The position numbers were made by a program, and so were the translations under genes. The notes beneath the pieces are model-generated. The model was given only the letters and a program-made list of their open reading frames with translations. It was not told the origin of the DNA and did not search any database. 28,608 nt of DNA, taken from positions 1 through 28,608 of the forward strand of contig CAZAQB010000031.1 in NCBI GenBank assembly GCA_964487155.1, written 5' to 3'. Of the stretch, positions 23,936-28,608 are shown one piece after another; position 1 is the stretch's first letter, and the number at the start of each line of letters is the position of its first letter. The DNA is from CAZAQB01 sp964487155 (lineage in GTDB: Bacteria > Pseudomonadota > Gammaproteobacteria > Nitrococcales > Nitrococcaceae).

Positions 23936-24108
23936 GGGGACTCCTCCGGGCCTGCGCCCCTCGCTGCGAGGGGGCTAACCCCGCCCCAGCGGGCCCGGGC
24001 GCCGCAAGTCTCCCGAACGACCCCCGGCTTGTGAGCTGCGCCGTTGCCGCCGACCTCGAAAGCTGGCTAGTCTTGCGGATTCGTCATTTCCCGAGTGGGT
24101 GAGCCCCC

Positions 24109-25686
24109 ATGGGCCCAGGCGCCGCGCGACGCAGTCTGTTCCGCAGCTTCAGGCTGCGGCTGGGGGTACTGTTGCTGCTGGCATTCACCCCCCTGGTGCT
24201 GCTCAGCCTCTGGCAGCTGCAGCGCAGCCACCAGATGGACCGGGAGCAGGCCTCCCAGGTCTGCTACAACCTGGCCGCGGCAGTCAGCGACATTTACGTC
24301 ACGGAATTCCTGGCACGCCAGCAGGAATCCCTCAGCGTGCTGATCAACGCCACGCCACGCGAGGAGTTCCAGACCGGGCAGTTCAGCTCCGCCACCCATG
24401 CCATCTGGCGCAATTTCCTGGCCCGCTCCGGGGACTTCTACAACCTCTACTACTACCACCTGGACAGCAAGCGGCTGATCGTCTTCCCCAGCTGGGAGGC
24501 GCCCGCCGAATTCGTCGCCACCGAGCGCCCCTGGTACGAGTCCGGGCTTAGGGGCCGCAACCGCTACAACTGGACGTCCGTGTACCTGGATGCGGTGACC
24601 GGCATGCCGACCGTCAGCCTGACCCGTCGCGTGTACGATGCCACCGGCAGCCGGCTGCTGGGCGTGGCGGTGGTGGACACCCCGTTGCTCCAGCTCATGG
24701 AAAGGCTGCAGGCCCTGGAGTTCGAAGCGCCCACCACCCTCAGCCTGGTGGACCGCGACGGGCGCATCGTCAGCCACCCCGACCGGCAGCGGGCCGCCGA
24801 GTCGCTGGCACCGCGGCTGCTGGAGTGGATGCGCTCGGTGGATTTCGACGGCCGCTCCGCCGACCCTCGCTGGGGCCGGCTGCTGGCGGCAACGCCGGTG
24901 CCGGGCACCAGCTGGGTGCTGCTCGCCGAGCGCAGCTCCGGCGATCTGTCCGCCTCCCTGGCGGGCCGCTACCGGACCTGGGCCCTGAACCTGGCGCTCG
25001 GCATCGCCGCCTACCTGCTGATCTGGTGGCTGCTGGTGCGCCAGGTCGAGCGGGAGGCGGGCGCGCTGGCCGCGGCCATCCGCCGGGTCGGCGACGGCGA
25101 CACCGAGACACCCGACAACGCCGTCCCGGTCCGCATGGCGGAGTTCCACGGTGTGAGGGACGCTCTCAAGGCCACCCACTCGCGGCTGCGGGACCTGGAG
25201 CTCAGCGCCGCCACCGACCCCATGACCGGCGCCCTGAATCGCAAGACGCTGGTGGATTCCCTGGAGACTCTGCACCAGCGGGCGGAACCCTACGGGATGA
25301 TCCTGGTGGACCTGGATCACTTCAAGGAGATCAACGACCGCTACGGCCACCAGGCCGGAGACGCGGTGCTGCAGAAGTTCGTCGCCGTGGCCCACAGCCA
25401 GCTGCGGGACGACGACCTGCTGTTCCGCTACGGTGGCGAGGAATTCTGCATCCTGCTGCCCGGGCTGATGCTGGAGCAGGTCATCGAGGTGGCGGAGCGC
25501 CTGCGCCGGGCCCTGGCGGAGCATCGCTGGTCACCCCCGGACATGCAGGTCAGCTTCAGCGCCGGCGTGGTCTGCAGCCAGGCCGGCGTGCCGCCGGAGA
25601 ATCTGTTCCGGGAGGCGGACCAGCTGCTCTACCGCGCCAAGTCCAACGGCCGCGGGCGGATCGAGTCGCTGCGCGGCGCGGCGTGA
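24109..25686 (+). CDS. Membrane diguanylate cyclase with periplasmic Cache sensor
   Basis: A 525-residue enzyme that makes cyclic di-GMP from two GTP. TM1 is at about residues 17-36. A periplasmic dCache-type sensor follows (about 40-285, with YNLYYYHLDSKRLIVFP, ERPWYESG and GVAVVDTPLLQLM). TM2 is at about 291-310, then a short linker and a GGDEF domain (about 366-525). The active-site motif is GGEEF (442-446), a functional variant. RDDD (433-436) five residues upstream is a complete inhibitory I-site (RxxD), so product feedback is expected. DPMTGALNR and DLDHFKEINDRYGHQAGD are canonical. The ligand of the Cache domain is unknown. It is monocistronic and converges on the lpxD-like gene. Confidence 0.96.
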   Translation: MGPGAARRSLFRSFRLRLGVLLLLAFTPLVLLSLWQLQRSHQMDREQASQVCYNLAAAVSDIYVTEFLARQQESLSVLINATPREEFQTGQFSSATHAIWRNFLARSGDFYNLYYYHLDSKRLIVFPSWEAPAEFVATERPWYESGLRGRNRYNWTSVYLDAVTGMPTVSLTRRVYDATGSRLLGVAVVDTPLLQLMERLQALEFEAPTTLSLVDRDGRIVSHPDRQRAAESLAPRLLEWMRSVDFDGRSADPRWGRLLAATPVPGTSWVLLAERSSGDLSASLAGRYRTWALNLALGIAAYLLIWWLLVRQVEREAGALAAAIRRVGDGDTETPDNAVPVRMAEFHGVRDALKATHSRLRDLELSAATDPMTGALNRKTLVDSLETLHQRAEPYGMILVDLDHFKEINDRYGHQAGDAVLQKFVAVAHSQLRDDDLLFRYGGEEFCILLPGLMLEQVIEVAERLRRALAEHRWSPPDMQVSFSAGVVCSQAGVPPENLFREADQLLYRAKSNGRGRIESLRGAA

Positions 25687-25726
25687 AGGCGCTGGTTCGA
25701 CCCGACGCGGACGACCTCTGCAGTTC

Positions 25727-25822
25727 AGCCACAGATGAACTCAGATAAAGGTCAGCGGGGGCCGACTAACTGACTGTCGTTACGTCGCAGCCCCCTCCCG
25801 GCCATCCCGTTCATCTGTGGCT
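25727..25822. terminator. Long hairpin between convergent cyclase and lpxD-like genes
   Basis: AGCCACAGATGAAC (25727-25740) and its perfect complement (25809-25822) form a 14-bp inverted repeat. A nested GGGGGC/GCCCCC pair lies inside the 68-nt spacer. The right arm is followed by AAAA. Sequence of the CCACAGATGAAC type is a common intergenic repeat in gammaproteobacteria, so it may be both repeat and bidirectional terminator. Confidence 0.5.
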
Positions 25823-25856
25823 AAAAGCGTCCCCCGGTCTGCTCAGCCGTGGCACA

Positions 25857-26930
25857 TCACTCGTCGCCCGCGCTCTGGCCCTCAAGGCGTTCCAGGCGCC
25901 GCTCCAGTTCGGCCACGGTGCGGCGCATGCGGGCCAGGTGGACGTAGCTGGCCTCGTTCTTCATGGCCTCACCGAGGGGCAGCAACGGATAGCCGCCGTA
26001 GCGGCCTGGGGCATTGACGGCCTTGCGGATCCCCGACAGGCCCGCCACCGTGACCCCGTCGCAGATGGAGATATGTCCGGAGACCGTGGTGCGGCCGCCG
26101 AACACGCAGTGGTCGCCGATGCTGACGCTGCCGGCGGTGATCAGGCCGGCGGTAATCAGGCAGTGGCGCCCGACCCGGGCGTTGTGGCCGAAGTGGCAGT
26201 AGTTGTCCACCTTGGTGCCGGCCCCCACCACGGAATCCTCGTAGGTGCCCCGGTCGAGGTACACGCCGCTGCCCAGTTCCACCCCGTCCTCCAGCACCAC
26301 CCCGCCGTAATGGGGCTTGCGGGTATGGCGTCCATGGCGGTCGGTAGCGTAGCCATAACCGTCGCCCCCCACGACGCTCTGGGGCTCGACCACGCAGTCG
26401 TCGCCGATCCGGCAGTGGTGGGCGATCACCACGTTGGCGTGGATGTGGCAGCGTGCGCCGATGCGCACGAAGGCCTCGATGGTACTGTTGGGGCCCACCA
26501 GCGACCCCGGACCGATCTCCACGTCGTTCCAGATCACCGCGTTGGGCCCCACCAGCACGTCGTCGGCGAGGCGCGCCGACTCTGAGATTACCGCCGAGGG
26601 ATGGATGCGGTAGCCGTCGAAGGGCTCGCGGCTGGCGGTCACCGGGAAGAAGCGCCGGTTCACCTGCGCCATGGCGACCTGCAGCTGGTCGGTGACGTAG
26701 ACGGTGGCTGGGCCCGCCTCGGCCTGCGCAGCCAGGCTGCGGTCGACCACCACACAGGCTGCGCTGCGCAGACACTCGGGCAGTTCTTCGGCGTTGGGGC
26801 AGAAGCAGATCGCTCCGGCACGAGGCCGGGCGCTGGAGCAGGGCCCCTCCACCCGCACGTCCTCGTCCCCCGCCAGCCACTCCAGCGCGCCGGGCAGGGC
26901 CTCCCGGATCGCTCGGCAACTCACCGCCAT
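25857..26930 (-). CDS. LpxD-like UDP-3-O-acylglucosamine N-acyltransferase
   Basis: A 357-residue protein with an LpxD-type N-terminal domain (IREALPGALEWLAGDEDVRVEG...AICFCPNAEELPE), then many hexapeptide repeats forming a left-handed beta helix (IHPSAVISESARLADDVLVGPNAVI...), and a C-terminal helix (ARMRRTVAELERRLERLEG). His249 in the FGHNARVG motif corresponds to the catalytic His239 of E. coli LpxD, and His246 is nearby. LpxD adds the N-linked acyl chain to lipid A precursor. Several positions differ from the usual text (DNYCHFGHN rather than DNQVQIAHN), and lpxA, fabZ and bamA are not adjacent, so this may be a divergent paralogue. The frame is open through the N gap, but the ATG at 26930 has GGAGG upstream; an ATG at 26993 has none. 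Confidence 0.85.
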   Translation of the reverse strand: MAVSCRAIREALPGALEWLAGDEDVRVEGPCSSARPRAGAICFCPNAEELPECLRSAACVVVDRSLAAQAEAGPATVYVTDQLQVAMAQVNRRFFPVTASREPFDGYRIHPSAVISESARLADDVLVGPNAVIWNDVEIGPGSLVGPNSTIEAFVRIGARCHIHANVVIAHHCRIGDDCVVEPQSVVGGDGYGYATDRHGRHTRKPHYGGVVLEDGVELGSGVYLDRGTYEDSVVGAGTKVDNYCHFGHNARVGRHCLITAGLITAGSVSIGDHCVFGGRTTVSGHISICDGVTVAGLSGIRKAVNAPGRYGGYPLLPLGEAMKNEASYVHLARMRRTVAELERRLERLEGQSAGDE

Positions 26931-27019
26931 TGACGCCGCCTCCACTGCTGCTGCCGCCGCCGACAGCCCGCCGCCGATGGTAGCGCAGTCCATCGACAGG
27001 GGAAGCGCGCTTGCGTGCA

Positions 27020-27229
27020 CGGCCGTGGAGATCAGCCGGCGGCCAGGCTCCAGCGGTTGGCGGTGAGCGGTTCGNNNNNNNNNNNNNNNNNNNNNNNNNN
27101 NNNNNNNNNNNNNNNNNNNNNNNNNNNNNNNNNNNNNNNNNNNNNNNNNNNNNNNNNNNNNNNNNNNNNNNNNNCGGCCGTGGAGATCAGCCGGCGGCCA
27201 GGCTCCAGCGGTTGGCGGTGAGCGGTTCG
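27020..27229. other. 100-N scaffold gap flanked by an identical 55-bp sequence
   Basis: Positions 27075-27174 are N. The 55 bases before the gap (27020-27074) are identical to the 55 bases after it (27175-27229). An exact overlap of contig ends of that length is what a k-mer assembler leaves at an unresolved join, so the true sequence probably contains this 55-mer once and no missing DNA. The end of the M24 gene lies in the repeated piece. Confidence 0.85.
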
Positions 27230-28386
27230 CCGCCGTTGGCGGTGACCCGCACCGTCTCGCTGCAGCCCAGACCCCACTCGCCGGGGCGGCGCAGGCAAAG
27301 CGGCAGGTGGAACACCATGTTCTCCTGAAATTCGGTGTCCTGCCCGCGGGCGATGTAGCCCGAGCCCTCCACCCAGGAGGGCGGGAACTGGGCCCCCACG
27401 CTGTAGCCGTAGACGCCGGAGAAGAACGCCTGGTCGTGCAGCGCGCTCCAGGCCGCCTCCGCCGCCACGGCCGCGTCATGGAAACGGTTGCCGGGGCGCA
27501 TGGCCTGGGCAAGTGCCGCATGGATGGCCTGCAGGGCCTCAAACAGTGCCTCCATGGCCGGCGTCGGCGCGCCGGCCACCACGGTGCGCATCAGCGGCGC
27601 CGTGTAGCGCTGCCAGGCGGCGCCGAATTCCATGAACACCGGGTCCCCCGCCGCCACCCGCTGGCGCCGGTGGCTGGTATGGATGACGCTGCTGCGCCAG
27701 CCGGTGCTGACGATGGGCTGCATGCTCATGAACTCGCTGCCGGCCGCCAGCATGGCCCCGGCGCCGGCGGCGGCCACCTGGCTGTCGGTGACGCCAGGCC
27801 GCACCACGGCCGCGGCGGCGTCCAGCCCCAGGGCCGTGACCCGGGCGCTCTCCCGCAGCATGGCGAGCTCGGGCTCCGACTTGACGATACGCTCCGCGTC
27901 CACCAGGCCTGAGCCGTCGGTGAGCCGCCAGGAGGCGAGCCGCTGGCGCAGGCCCTCCACCACGCCGCCGCGCAGGGACGGGCTCCATAGATCCAGGCCC
28001 AGCACGCCGGCCGGGCTGCCCCCGGCCACATCCAGAGCCGCCCGGGCCAGCTGCTCCACGATGGTGTCCGCTCCCTCCCAGCGGTAGCCCAGCACCTCGT
28101 CCACCAGGCTGCCGGTGACCGCGGGCCCGGTCTCGATGGAGGGCACCTGCAGCACGCAGCGCTCCGCCCCCAGCACCGCCACGGTGTGCACCGAGACCTC
28201 GAAGGTGTTGTAACCGGTCAGGTAGCAGATGTCCGAGGGGTCGCTGACCAGCAGCAGATCGAGGCCCGCCGCGTCCATCCGCCGGCGCACCCGGTCCTGG
28301 CGGGCGCGGTACTCGGCATCCTCGAAGGGCAGATCGCGCAGACCGACACGCTCGCGCAGCGCCTGCTGGTAGGCCACGTGGTCCAT
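27187..28386 (-). CDS. M24-family (creatinase/ectoine-hydrolase-like) protein
   Basis: A 399-residue protein with the two-domain layout of creatinase and prolidase: an N-terminal domain (LDLLLVSDPSDICYLTGYNTFE, residues 42-63) and a C-terminal pita-bread domain. The metal ligands of aminopeptidases are not conserved: the first Asp is Glu253 (MEFG), the SD-x-TR site reads TAPLMRT (262-268), and the usual GHG-type His is Ser329 (GYSVG). Glu377 is kept. This pattern fits the metal-independent creatinase/DoeA-like group. DoeA hydrolyses ectoine, and the GYSVG...PPSW block looks similar, but creatine or another amide substrate is possible. The gene starts 19 bases after a TRAP transporter subunit, suggesting uptake and hydrolysis of one solute. 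The C-terminal 15 codons lie in the 55-bp sequence repeated at the gap. Confidence 0.88.
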   Translation of the reverse strand: MDHVAYQQALRERVGLRDLPFEDAEYRARQDRVRRRMDAAGLDLLLVSDPSDICYLTGYNTFEVSVHTVAVLGAERCVLQVPSIETGPAVTGSLVDEVLGYRWEGADTIVEQLARAALDVAGGSPAGVLGLDLWSPSLRGGVVEGLRQRLASWRLTDGSGLVDAERIVKSEPELAMLRESARVTALGLDAAAAVVRPGVTDSQVAAAGAGAMLAAGSEFMSMQPIVSTGWRSSVIHTSHRRQRVAAGDPVFMEFGAAWQRYTAPLMRTVVAGAPTPAMEALFEALQAIHAALAQAMRPGNRFHDAAVAAEAAWSALHDQAFFSGVYGYSVGAQFPPSWVEGSGYIARGQDTEFQENMVFHLPLCLRRPGEWGLGCSETVRVTANGGEPLTANRWSLAAG

Positions 28387-28405
28387 TACAGGCCCGTTGC
28401 CAGCC

Positions 28406-28608
28406 TCAGGTGTCGGCCAGGGAAGGCAGGAACAGGGAGATCTGCGGGAACAGGATCAGGATCACCGTGGCGAGCACCAGGATCAAGATGAACGGCGGAG
28501 TGCCGGCGATGATGTTCAGATACGGTCGCCGGAACACCGCCATGGCGGTGAAGATGTCGCAGCCGAAAGGCGGCGTGGCCGAGCCGATGGCCGCCTGCAG
28601 CGTGACGA
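28406..28608 (-). CDS. TRAP transporter large permease subunit (DctM-like), C-terminal part
   Basis: The last 67 codons of a membrane protein whose start lies beyond the window. The visible part reads IGSATPPFGCDIFTAMAVFR, then PYLNIIAGTPPFILILVLATVILILFPQISLFLP. TPP-x-G followed by a final hydrophobic span and FPQISLFLP is the usual C-terminus of DctM/SiaQM-type large subunits. TRAP systems use a sodium gradient and a periplasmic binding protein to import organic acids, sialic acid or ectoine. The stop is 19 bases before the M24 gene, so they form an operon. Substrate is not shown. Confidence 0.85.
   Translation of the reverse strand, partial: VTLQAAIGSATPPFGCDIFTAMAVFRRPYLNIIAGTPPFILILVLATVILILFPQISLFLPSLADT

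Noticed and set aside
25857..27542. LpxD-like frame extended through the N gap into the M24 gene
   Set aside because: The extension depends on Ns and on the reverse frame of the M24 gene; the ribosome site supports a start at 26930.

Overview
The window is GC-rich (roughly 70 % by eye), gene-dense and reads like chromosome of a gammaproteobacterium. A halophilic or purple-bacterial relative (Ectothiorhodospiraceae-like) is my guess from the gene set and the abundant REP-like repeats; this is an inference, not an assignment. There are no rRNA, tRNA, phage or CRISPR signals.

Region 1 (1-1,674) is a scarred accessory patch. A pirin gene lies between two inverted copies of a MITE-like element (the left one is cut by the window edge). 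The right copy abuts the last 36 codons of a BrnT-type toxin, leaving its CopG-family antitoxin without an intact partner.

Region 2 (1,696-9,680) is a lanthanide-type (XoxF) methanol/alcohol oxidation locus. In order of transcription on the minus strand it holds a small Cys-containing periplasmic protein, the PQQ enzyme XoxF with the Asp-x-Asp lanthanide signature, a XoxG-like cytochrome c, a XoxJ-like periplasmic binding protein, an unrecognised exported protein, and an AcoR-type sigma-54 activator. A close match to the sigma-54 promoter consensus sits upstream of xoxF, which fits control by that activator. An exported pentapeptide-repeat protein is inserted in the opposite orientation between xoxF and xoxG. 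The intergenic region it shares with xoxG carries two copies of a CCTGGG-N6-CCCAGG dyad. This locus is the best candidate for undescribed biology in the window.

Region 3 (9,949-18,776) is mostly housekeeping or accessory: a patatin-like phospholipase, soluble lytic transglycosylase, an Fe-S (6-4)-type photolyase with a small SH3 protein, a DUF2325 protein, a TPR protein and a small zinc-ribbon protein. Between them lie a 258-bp tandem array, two of three copies of a ~146-bp double-hairpin repeat, and solitary REP hairpins.

Region 4 (18,795-25,822) has an RND efflux permease-adaptor pair preceded by an inverted array of 8-bp repeats, a 42-residue DUF3096 gene, and a Cache-GGDEF diguanylate cyclase. 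Region 5 (25,857-28,608), on the minus strand, has the end of a TRAP transporter large subunit, a creatinase/ectoine-hydrolase-like M24 protein, and an LpxD-like acyltransferase. A 100-N gap in this region is flanked by the same 55-bp sequence on both sides and is probably an assembly join rather than missing DNA.
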